From: Trametes villosa
Lineage: Eukaryota > Basidiomycota > Agaricomycetes > Polyporales > Polyporaceae
NCBI GenBank assembly: GCA_002964805.2
Contig: PUDQ02000003.1
Coordinates: forward strand, 992,001-1,056,000
Direction: 5' to 3'
DNA: 64,000 nucleotides
Positions within the stretch are counted from its first letter, which is position 1, and the number at the start of each line of letters is the position of its first letter. Shown here one piece after another: positions 54,899-64,000 of this stretch. A program made the position numbers and the translations under genes. Under the pieces are notes generated by a model. It saw only the letters and a list, made by a program, of their open reading frames with translations, made no database searches and was not told the origin of the DNA.

Positions 54899-57048
54899 AT
54901 GCTGTTCATTCACTTCGTCTCAATTCTCTTCCTCCTACACTCTGCCTCGGCGCGGCCCGCTCGCCCCAAGGGGCCCGCACACCTCCGCCCCAGGCCCTCG
55001 GTGCCTCAGAGGCACCGGCCTGCGCAGGAGATGCCCGTCGTCAGCAGGAACGGGACCGAGCTCCCGCCCTACGACTACAGCTATGTCTTCCAGCAGCTCA
55101 TCGACCACAACAACCCCAGCCTGGGGACGTTCCGGCAGCGCTACTGGCACACATACGAGTTCTACGAGCCTGGTACGTTTGTCGCACTTTACTGCCACCG
55201 AAACGCGGATGTCTGACGTCAATATGTGCTGGGCGGCCCGATAATCTTGTTCATGCCGGGAGAGGTCGATGCATCGGGTAAGTCCAATACCAACACTGTG
55301 CCTGCATACCTATTGAGTATAACGGCTTCGACAGGCTACTTCGACTACTTGGCGAACTCGACGATGAACGGACAGATCGCGCAGAAGCTCAACGGCGCCG
55401 TCGTCATCCTCGAGCACCGTTTCTTCGGCGACTCCAACCCGCTGCCGGACATGTCCGTGCAGAGCCTGCGCGTGCACACCGTGCAGCAGGCGATCGACGA
55501 CCTGGCCTACTTCGCGCAGAACGTGCATCTGCCGATGCCCAATGGAGACCAGCTCGCCCCTGGGAAGGCGCCGTGGATCCTGACTGGTGGGAGCTACGGC
55601 GGCGCGCTGGTCAGCTACACGATGAGCAAGTGCGTCCTTCGAACTTCTCACGGGTTGCTCGTGCTAATATCTCTTTCAGCCACCCGGAATCTTTTTACGC
55701 TGGCTACGCATCGTCCGCGGTTGTCCAAGCCATCATGTAGGTCCTCACGCCGCGTTGAGGAGCTCTGTATCTGATTGTGTATGCGAACTAGCGACTTCTG
55801 GGGATACTTTGAACCCATCCGCCAAGCTATGCCCGCCAACTGCTCAGCAGACATCCAAGCCGTCATCGCCCACGTCGATTCTGTCCTCACAACGAATAAC
55901 AGCGCCCAGGTCACCGCACTGAAGACCACGTTTGGCCTGCAAGGCCTGGCACACAACGACGACTTCGCCGCCGCTCGTGCGTTCACCACTCCGCTTGCAC
56001 GTGTTCCGTGCTAATGGTGATAACGAATTCCTCCAATTGACAGTGCAAGAGAACTTCCTGTCATGGCAGGCTCTGCAGCCGGACAGCGGGCCCGGAGCCG
56101 ACTTCTTCGAGTTCTGCGACGCCTTGGAGGTCAAGAACGGCGTCAATGCTGGGCCCTCTGGATGGGGTCTCGACCACGCCCTCCAGGCGTGGGGCAACTA
56201 CTGGAAGTCGACATACTACGCGGAAAGTGAGTACCTTCAGACTTACCGCTGTAGATGTGCGGCTGACAATGCGGCAGTTTGCGGTGACGACGACAACGAG
56301 TGCGTGCCGCCTGTGTACTCGTCGAGCAATAAACCTGACGGACATTTACAGGACTTGTCTTGGGACGTACGACGCGAGCAACCCGTTCTGGTCTCACGAC
56401 TACCTGGGACAGACTGACCGCGCCTGGAACTGGCTCTTGTGAGCATCACCATCCCTTTGCGCGTTCACACGCACACCGTACTTACTGAGATGGCCTGTCA
56501 GGTGTAACGAGTTCGGCTTCTACTTCGATGGTGCACCTGCCAACCACCCTACCCTCGCGTCTCGTTTGGTCACCCCGTCCTGGGGCGAGGTGGGTCAACC
56601 ACAACCAACGACTCGCATTTATGCTAACATGTGCGGAAAATAGCGTCAATGCGGCTACCGCTTCCCCGGCGCGTTCTCCAATGTCTCTTCCTCAGTCGAG
56701 GTCCCCAACGCGCGCGGGGTGAACACGGTCTACAAGGGGTGGAACACCACGACCGAGCGCCTCATCTTCGCGAACGGCATCAGTACGTACCCTCCCACCG
56801 ACCCCGCCTGTGCCCTTTCGGACACTGACATCTACACGATAGACGACCCATGGCGCGAAGCGACGGTCGCGGCGGACGGGTCGACGAGCACGGGCTCCGA
56901 TATGCAGCCGCACCTGCTCTCGGACGGGTTCCACTGCTCGGACCTGCTCGTGGACGAGGGCGATGCAAGCCCCAAGGTGAAGAACGTGCAGACCACCGCA
57001 CTCACGTACCTGGAGAAGTGGCACTCCCAGTGGAAGCCGACGGCGTAG
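54899..57048 (+). CDS. Secreted serine carboxypeptidase, family S28
   Basis: S28 peptidases (Pro-X carboxypeptidase/DPP2 type) cleave after proline. A signal peptide (MLFIHFVSILFLLHSASA) and short pro-region lead to YVFQQLIDHNNPSLGTFRQRYW. The nucleophile is in GGSYGGALVSY after VVILEHRFFGDSNP; HPESFYAGYASSAVVQAI follows across an intron. Catalytic Asp is in NDPWREATV, reached by removing a 60-nt stop-free intron, and His in SDGFHCSDLL; the end is EKWHSQWKPTA. About eight introns. Anomaly: intron 1 starts with GTACG after FYEPG (about 55173), but no AG lies before the next exon (GPIILFMPGE, from about 55234); the expected acceptor reads TGG. The gene may be damaged there, or the assembly may be wrong. 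Confidence 0.82.
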
Positions 57049-57258
57049 CAGTGCTCCCTGCCCATGAGAGCATTGGAGAGGCATGAAAACATGTGAATGT
57101 ACAGCAGCTGATACAAGAAATACAAAACAACGGGCTACGCGTTCTACGACGCCAGCTACAAATACAGCACTGGATACATCAGTCTCTACACTCCCGTTTC
57201 TACGTCAGCGCGCATCTGCGCTACGAGCCCGTCCCGCGACACGCGCACCTCAGACAAC

Positions 57259-60140
57259 TCACGCAGCCCGCCTCCCCGGCGCCCCCGGCAAGTCCGCACG
57301 CCTGTCCGCGACGCGCATCGCGTCGACCCACACCGCGTCCGCGCCCGCAGCGGCCTCCCAGCGCTGCACGAGCTTCCCGAGGAGCGTGTGCTTCCCGCGG
57401 CCCTCGACGAACGCGCGCTGCGTGACGAGGACCATGCCGCGCTGGCAGCGCGAGAGCATCACGTTCATGCGGTTGTCGAAGCTCAGGAAGCCGGGCCGCG
57501 TCGTGCGCACGGCGGAGACGAGCACGTATGGCGCCTCGTGGCCTGCGAGGCAGGTGGGTTAGGATTCGACGTGAGATGTTGAAAGGGATGGGGATAGGGA
57601 CGCGGAGAAGGGCGCACCTTGGAAGCTGTCGACGTTGAAGACGATGTCCGAGGGCAGGTTCGCATCCTTGAGAAGCTGCGTGATGAGCGCGCGCTGGGGG
57701 TCATACGGGGTGATCACGCAGAAGTCGTCCTTCAGCCTGCGGTAGTAGTCGCGCACGAGGTTGACGACCGTGCGGGCCTCCTCGGTGTTCTACACGGAGA
57801 CGAGGAAGGGGGGATGAGCTGCGAGGGAGCGGAGGCGCGGCGCGGCACACTGACCTTCCAGCTCCGGCCGGCGGCTTCTTCTGCGCCCTTGCGCACGTCG
57901 ATGGCGCGGATGCACGCGGTGCCTGCGATGGCGTGCACGGAGTTGAGCTTGGATTGGTACATCGCGTCCGAGATGAACCGGCCCAGCTCGAGCGGCATGC
58001 GGTCTGCGCGGGTACCAGCACTACGTCAGCGGCAGGCGGCAGGCGGCGGGTAGCGGGGAGAAACAGACGCATACATTGGGTGTCCAGGAAGAACGAGGCG
58101 CTCCTGAGGTGCGGAAAGTCGAAGATCGTCTTCATTTTGGGGGCTTGTTCTTTGCCGTATGGCGGCACTGTCAATAGACGCACTCAGCAACACACCTGTG
58201 CGAGATAAGACGGGCTGCGCTCACGCTGCTGCGGGTCGCCAAACATGCAAACCTTCTTTAGCTTGCTGAACTTGTCGAACAGATGCTGGCGGGCGCCTCG
58301 TGAGTGAACTCGCGTACTCGGAGATGCGATACCGTGGAGCGCGACTCACCATGAACTCGAGGGTGTCGATCTGCGATGCTTCGTCAACGAGGAGGATCTC
58401 GACCGGGCGGTACTTGAAGACGCCGTACAGGTCGAGCATGGGGTTCGAGAGCATCGCGAGGGTGCACAGCAGGACGTGCGTGTCCCCGATCCGGCGGTTC
58501 GCGTCGAAGCCCAGGCCGAACTCGTCGGAGCGGATGAGCGTTCCCTCGACGGCGCCCTTGTATAGATGTTCGTGCCTGCGCATGCACGAGTCAGACCGGA
58601 GGCCCGCATGCCGCCACAGCCGCGCCGGCGCGCGCGAGCAGAACGTACCACTCAAAGTGGAACTCCTTGGAGACGAAGAGCTTGAAGTCGATGTCGCGCT
58701 TGATGATGCTGCGCGCGATGTTCTTCACGCCCACGTTGGACTGGGCGACCACCCAGACCGTCTTTTTACACTCTTGGAAGTGGCGAAGACCCGCGGCGAT
58801 CGTCGATGTCTTCCCAGAGCCCGGCGGGCCTGAGCGAGCCTACGGTCAACGTCGTACACAGGGGACTGCGAAGGAAAGGACCGCCCACCCTGAACCCGAT
58901 CGATGAGATTGCTGCCCGAAACCATGGCGTTCGCGACGCGTATCTGCGACGGGTTGAGCTGCTCAAAGTCGCGCTGGGGCGTCTGCACGGCGCGCGGGAT
59001 CCTGCGCGCCGGAAACCAGAGCAGGCGGATGAACGGCGAGCGGTCCATCGCGGCCTCTCCCTGCAGCAGCCGCATGATGTACATGTCGCGCGCGCTTTCT
59101 GCGCTAGTCGCCTGCTCGCGCCCGACGACGCGCACGCTCTGGATGTCCATGGGGGGGACGCCCTTGCGCTTGAGCGTGGTCTTCTTCCCCCGGGCGCCCT
59201 CGGTGTATGCGCGCATCTCATCGCCGTTGATCTTCAGGAACGTCTGCAAGCCGACGTGCCGCCAGAATCAGCCTTGAGGCGTGGGTGCGATCTGGGTGCG
59301 CGTGGGCTACGTACCTGTCTGCTATGTCGGACCCTCGTCTTGAACCGGGCGTTATGAAGGACGAGCTTCCCGTCCTTGTCGAGCTCCCACCCCTCGACGT
59401 CGTTATCCGTGTGGGTGGGCTTCATTGCCTGGAGGAGCTCAACGTTCATAACATGGAGAGACAGACACGCGAGATGCGCCGGACGCAGGCCGCGCGTCGA
59501 GACCCTCGCCTCCTTGGGCACGTCGCCGAGCTCTCGGGCTACCATGCTGTTGTGATCTCGTCATAAGTCTGCTTGTGAAGGGCGGAAATCGAACGTACTA
59601 CGAGAGCCAGGCGCGGAGACAGAGGTCGTCGTTGCTCTGACAGTGCCACAGGGCGTTGATGGCGAACTTGCGCGCCTGCGCCCCGAGCTGGTGGCACGCG
59701 ATCTCCCCAGGGGAGGGCAGCCCTTTCTCAACGATCCCTGCGAACATCACGGGCAAATCGATGCCCTGAGCGCGGAGGTTGAACCGACGGTGGAGCAGCA
59801 GCAGAATACGCGCCGTATCAACGCCAACCAGCACACACCGAGATGGATTGAGCACGTTTGATAGTTTCTTGTTGGCATCGCTGGGGGTATGGCTCTGGCC
59901 GGCTGACGCTGGACCGCAATCGACGGTGAGCTGGACGATGAGCTTTTCTGTTGCGAGCGCGACCGCCTCCAAGGATCCCTTCTTGGAGAGCCGCAACGAC
60001 ACTCCCAGTGCCGGCGCCCTCGCACCCTGACCAAAGCCAAGCAGCATCCCAAGCGTCTCGCACTGACCGCTCGGAAGGCGCTTGACATTGACAGTCTCCG
60101 GGAGACCGGGGACCAGCTTGCGGGTGTCGAGAGTGGGCAT
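57259..60140 (-). CDS. UPF1-like superfamily 1 helicase, paralogue 2
   Basis: Start MPTLDTRKLVPG at 60140. The N-terminal domain ends DDLCLRAWLS exactly as in the paralogue at 5.6-8.9 kb, and the next exons align too (LRPAHLACLSLHVMNVELL; RHSRQ before an intron). Core motifs: Walker A GPPGSGKTST (about 58800-58830), LVDEASQIDTLEFM, GDPQQ with PPYGKEQAPKMKT, MPLELGRFISDAMY, VDSFQG with YVLVSAVRTT, and NVMLSRCQRGMVLVTQ. It ends at GAPGRRAA, without the long Ser/Pro tail of paralogue 1. About nine introns. Expected to unwind RNA or DNA; substrate not known. It converges with the S28 gene and diverges from Rpc40. Confidence 0.85.
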
Positions 60141-61011
60141 TGGGAGCGGGCGCAGGGGCAGAGCGAGAGGGGGAAAGCAAGTCCAACCACCCCTGGCCGC
60201 CCGCCATTAATATCGACGAGATAAGGTTCCATCCAAACAACGAGGGCAACAACGAGGGCAACAACGAGGCGGCCACCAAACGTCTGAAGAGCTGCCGGGT
60301 GGTCGTGGAAGGCGATTGGCCTTCCTGCGCGCTGTCCGCAAGGGGCGGGCAAGGTGCCTTTCGCAGCGCAGTGGCGCGACCTTGGGTGCCGCAATCAGTG
60401 GACAGGCGCACACATCGAGGCATGTTCTTGCGTAGATGCACCTACCGCCGAGGCCTGTTGCAGATCGTAAGTAGCGTCTCACCTGTTTGAGCATCAAGCC
60501 AGAGAACACAAACATCGTTGACAGAGTCGCCCGAAAAGCCGCCAGTTGAATCACAGTCCACCCAGCAGCCAATTATGAGAGCCCCGTTCAAGCATGCAAA
60601 AAGATCCATATGCGTTCTGGGGTAATGTTGAGCGTACAGGCGACTCTGCTTGCCCGATATCCACTGGCAGGACTCAAGAAGCCACCAGTAGTCAGCACCA
60701 GTCGCGCATCAACTTACGCAGTATGCTTTATCCAGAGGCCGGTCTTCAATCACGCATATATGTTCAGAGCAGCAGGAAGAGGCGAAACAAAGAACGATAT
60801 TGCTGCGCCAACTGGCGGAGACATGAAGGCAAGAGGAAAGAGAGGCTGCCAGCCGCAACATACCGGCGGATTCCAGAGCGCTTAGGCGTGTTACATTCCT
60901 TTAGATTCAAATTGTCTAACATTACGCGACAAGTCCATTTCTGGACTTGTGCTCCAAAATCCTCGATCAGCGCGGCAAGAAAGTCAATTTGCAGCGCGCT
61001 CGAGCTCGAGA
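60141..61011. other. Divergent intergenic region of helicase 2 and Rpc40
   Basis: About 870 bases with promoters for both genes. It contains the 12-bp repeat at 60238-60269. Open frames here show no domain. Confidence 0.5.
60238..60269. repeat. 12-bp minisatellite, about 2.7 units
   Basis: Unit CAACGAGGGCAA at 60238-60249 and 60250-60261, then a partial CAACGAGG. It lies about 100 bases upstream of the helicase 2 start. Confidence 0.85.
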
Positions 61012-62609
61012 ATGGCGTCCTCTTCCTCTTCCCAACTCCCGCCCTCCGCCTTCAACCCTCGGCGACATGTCGGCGTGCACGCGGAGCGCATCTCGGACGT
61101 CGCGAGCACAGAGTTCCCCGGCCACTATCCCGGGGAAGACCACAGCTGGAGCTTGGCGCGGTTCAAGGAGGTGCGCATCCTAAAATGCCTCGCGGAGGAC
61201 CAGGGCTAACCTGTGTGTGCGCTGCAGAACCTGACCGTCTCGGTGAAGAGGCTCTCGCAACGGTCAATTGAGTTCGACCTCGTCGGCGTCGACGCGTCCA
61301 TCGCGAATGCGTTCCGACGAATAATGATCGCGGAGGTGAGCCCCATACCCGCTCGCACTCCCGGAAGCGTGCTCACGTCTGGCGCAGGTGCCCACTATCG
61401 CCATCGAGGACGTCTTCGTGTGGAACAACACGTCCGTCATCCACGACGAGATCCTCGCGTCGCGCCTCGGCCTCATCCCGCTCAACGTCGACCCCGCGCT
61501 CTTCTCGCCCCGCCTGCCGGGCGACATCCCCTACGACCGGAACACGCTCGTCTTCCAGCTCGACGTGGAGTGCACGCGGGAGAAGGGCGTGATCGTGAAC
61601 GAGTATGTGACGAGCGGGGACTTGAAGTGGGTGCCGCAGGGCGAGCAGGAGTCCGTCTTCGGGGACGTTGTGCCGTGCGCTACGAACAAGGTGTGTTTTT
61701 CGTGTTCATCGTGGAACGCTTCCGTTTTTCCGCGAGTTACTGCTTGGCAGTATTCGCCGTTTTCCCGAGCCAGCGGCCTGGTAGGACCTGGCAATAGATA
61801 GGCACCGACCCAGAGCCGTTCTGCCCCATACACCATGCGTCTGCGTGGCCTTCTTCCCCACGCATTACTCAACCGACGTTTCAGGATATCGTGATCGCAA
61901 AACTACGACCTGGGCAGGTCATCAACATGGAGCTGCACGCGATCAAGGGCGTCGGAAAGGAGCACGCAAAATGGAACCCAGTCGGTGAGTGCAAAGTGTC
62001 CCTTCCATCACCTCCCAACTGCCCTAACTCGCGTCTCCTAGCCACGGCGACGTACCGACTACACCCGCTCGTCCTCCTGAATCCGTCAAAACCCGTCCCC
62101 CCACACCTCGCCCAAAAATTCGCGTCATGTTTCAGCCCTGGCGTCGTAAAAGTCAGCCCCGACGGAGAGGTGCGTCCACCCACACCCACACTGCCCGCTA
62201 GTGAATTAAAGCTCACGCGTCGCAATTCACAGGTCTCCATCGACGACCGGCACCTGCGGAAAGAGACGATGTCGCGCGAGGTTCTCCGGCACAAGGAGTT
62301 CGAGGGCTGCGTCGAGCTCAAGCGTATCCGCGACTGGTTCATCTGTACGTCCTACCCCCTTCCCTCCCCCTCCTCCCATGTCTTCCTTTCCCCACCGTAC
62401 TGACGCGCACGTTGTTTGCAGACAGCGTGGAGAGCGAGAGCGCGTACGCGCCCGAGGCGCTCTTCCCGGAGTCGATCAAAATCATGCGCGGGAAGATCGC
62501 GTCGATACGCGCGGCCGCGGAGGCCCTCCTCGCGGACTCGGAGGGGCCGGGCGAGGGCGCGGTGGCTGCGGGCCCGGACGCGGATGGGGACGTCGAGATG
62601 GAGTCGTGA
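61012..62609 (+). CDS. RPC40: RNA polymerase I and III subunit RPAC1 (Rpc40)
   Basis: Shared alpha-like assembly subunit of RNA polymerases I and III, paired with Rpc19 in the nucleus. Start MASSSSSQLPPS at 61012, then a first exon ending SLARFKE. The next exons give the alpha-type dimerisation domain: LVGVDASIANAFRRIMIAE, VPTIAIEDVFVWNNTSVIHDE and ILASRLGLIPLNVDP. Later exons: DIVIAKLRPGQVINMELHA, GVGKEHAKWNPVATATYRL, RETMSREVLRH-type region (KETMSREVLRH) and ESESAYAPEALFPESIKIM. It ends in an acidic tail (DADGDVEMES). The intron before DIVIAKL is about 195 nt, longer than its neighbours of 50-65 nt. All splice sites checked are GT-AG and keep the frame. Confidence 0.92.
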
Positions 62610-62823
62610 TCGTCGTGTAGGTTAGACTCTAGCAGCAGAGCGCCGTTGGCGTGCACGCCAGTGCGCACTGTGCAGACACTCGATATATGCGCTTTACATG
62701 GTGCTAAGTTGCTAAAATAATGACGAGCGGACCGCCCGGCACTCCGCACCGGGTTTGTCTGGGACGATGTGCCCAAAACAGTAAGTCGTAGGAAGTGGGT
62801 TCTCGCCGTGCGGGCGCCGCGAT

Positions 62824-64000
62824 ATGCTCGTCTTACCAAGAACCAGCACAACCGCCATACAACTGCTAGCAAGGGCTCGGCATACGCCCGTATCCTGCAC
62901 TAACCTCAGCAGCTTTCGACGTTTTCACAACAGCCGTATCATCATGTCGCAGCCTACAGGATCCGAACTCCCTGCGTTTGAGCTTCAGACGAAGGCGAAA
63001 TATACGGAGAGCCCGAACCCGGGCTTCGTGTACGGCCAGAAGGTGGGCGAGACGGCTGAGGGCAAGGCGTGGATCGAGGGCGCGAAGGACGGCTGGAAGA
63101 CCGTCGACGCCGCGACGGAGGACCCGGGGTCAGTACATCTGCGACCTTCACCGCGATCATGTGGAAGTAGACTAAACTGCCGGCCCGCTTCGCTTTTACA
63201 GAAAGCTGGTAAGACGAACCGATACGCTACGGCAGGTACCATCTTACTGACCCACGGCGCGTGGATAGTACGCCCTTATGATCAGCGGGATCGTGCCCCG
63301 CCCGGTCGCGTTCGTGTCCAGCGTGTCCGAGGACGGCATAGAGAACCTCGCGCCTTTCAGGTAAGTAGCCGAGACTTCATCTCTACGCCTGCGAGAGGAG
63401 TTCAGCTCATTTAGGCGTATCTTCACAGCTGGTTTAACCAGGTGCGTGCGAGCCGTGCCATAAGTACCTGCCTCGCGAGTCGCCGGCTCACGGGTTCACA
63501 GGTAACACACAACCCGCCGATCATCTCCGTGTCGTGCTCCGCACGTCCCGAGGGCGGCCTGAAGGACACCGCGGGGAACATCAAGGCGACGAAGGGCTTC
63601 ACGGTGAACATCATTAGCGAGCCGTTCGTCGAGAACGCGAACATCGCGTGCATCGACGCGCCCACGGACGTCGGCGAGTGGCCGCTCACGGGGCTCACGA
63701 AGGAGCCGAGCGTGCGTAGCAGCCCCATCCATACTATGTGCGAGCCGCGGCTCACGACTTCGTCTAGATTCACGTCAAGCCCGCACGGGTGCAGGAGAGC
63801 GCGTTCAGTATGGAGTGCGAGGTACCCCATTCCTTCCTTCCTAACGTAAATACTCAACGGTACTCACGCACTCTCACAGCTCTTCCAGGCGGTCGACATC
63901 ATCCACCCGACGAGCGGGAAGCACACCGCGACGCTCATCCTCGGGCTCGTGAAGTGCATACACGTGCGGAACGACGTGCTCAATGAGCGCGGCGTCGTCG
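62824..64000 (+). CDS. Flavin-reductase-like FMN-binding protein, intact paralogue (3' end beyond window)
   Basis: Start at 62824 with a basic, Ser/Thr-rich leader (MLVLPRTSTTAIQLLARARH) that could target mitochondria; an internal Met at 62944 (MSQPTGSELPAFE) matches the start of the split copy at 37.9 kb. Exons read KYTESPNPGFVYGQKVGET, YALMISGIVPRPVAFVSSVS, VTHNPPIISVSCSARPEGGL, IKATKGFTVNIISEPF and ADVGEWPL-equivalent TDVGEWPLTGLTKEPS, then VHVKPARVQESAFSMECE type and LFQAVDIIHPTSGKHTATLI before the edge. Split-barrel FMN-binding fold; probably an NAD(P)H-dependent flavin reductase or related oxidoreductase. It shows the uninterrupted sequence at the LINE target. Confidence 0.88.

Noticed and set aside
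60594..61271. 225-codon plus-strand frame before and across the Rpc40 start
   Set aside because: It ends in an alternate frame of Rpc40 exon 1, and its upstream part has no conserved content.
1..64000. CRISPR arrays, bacterial operons or ribosome binding sites
   Set aside because: The window is eukaryotic with spliced genes; no regularly spaced direct repeats were found beyond the short minisatellite at 60238.

Overview
The window is nuclear DNA of a basidiomycete fungus, most likely an Agaricomycete of the polypore type. Evidence: genes split by many 48-60 nt GT-AG introns, Kozak-like starts, CFEM and group III G-alpha genes, Dus1, Rpc40, Ctk3 and pinin orthologues, and a five-copy array of DUF6535 membrane proteins, a family I know only from Agaricomycetes. 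No rRNA, tRNA or CRISPR array was recognised.

Layout. 0-5.2 kb: DUF6535 copy A and a decayed copy of the ctk3 region, the left half of a segmental duplication whose intact partner lies near 13.9-17.3 kb. The ctk3 relic is split by a 2.1 kb element with 14-bp inverted ends. 5.6-8.9 kb: an SF1 RNA/DNA helicase. 9.7-15.7 kb: DUF6535 copies B and C, with a relic CFEM tail beside B. 16.0-18.6 kb: ctk3 and a pinin-domain gene, divergently arranged. 19.1-26.6 kb: a CFEM GPI-type protein, then DUF6535 copies D and E (E has a nonsense codon). 26.9-37.9 kb: one flavin-reductase-like gene cut in two by a 9.8 kb LINE that has intact coding regions and a perfect 16-bp target-site duplication. 39.1-40.9 kb: G-alpha. 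43.2-44.5 kb: Dus1. 45.4-46.4 kb: a second CFEM gene. 46.9-47.7 kb: an AAA/P-loop kinase-like gene. 48.0-53.9 kb: one long gene joining an RNA-silencing RNA-dependent RNA polymerase to an SF1 helicase. 54.9-57.0 kb: a secreted S28 serine peptidase. 57.3-60.1 kb: a paralogue of the 5.6 kb helicase. 61.0-62.6 kb: Rpc40. 62.8-64 kb: the intact paralogue of the LINE-split gene, running off the right edge.

The most notable gene is the RdRP-helicase fusion at 48.0-53.9 kb. In fission yeast the RdRP Rdp1 and the helicase Hrr1 are separate subunits of one complex; here an RdRP with DLDGD and a helicase with all main SF1 motifs are read in one spliced frame. The second theme is genome turnover: segmental, tandem and inverted duplications spread the DUF6535 family and left relics of neighbouring genes as markers, while two transposable elements have inserted into gene copies.
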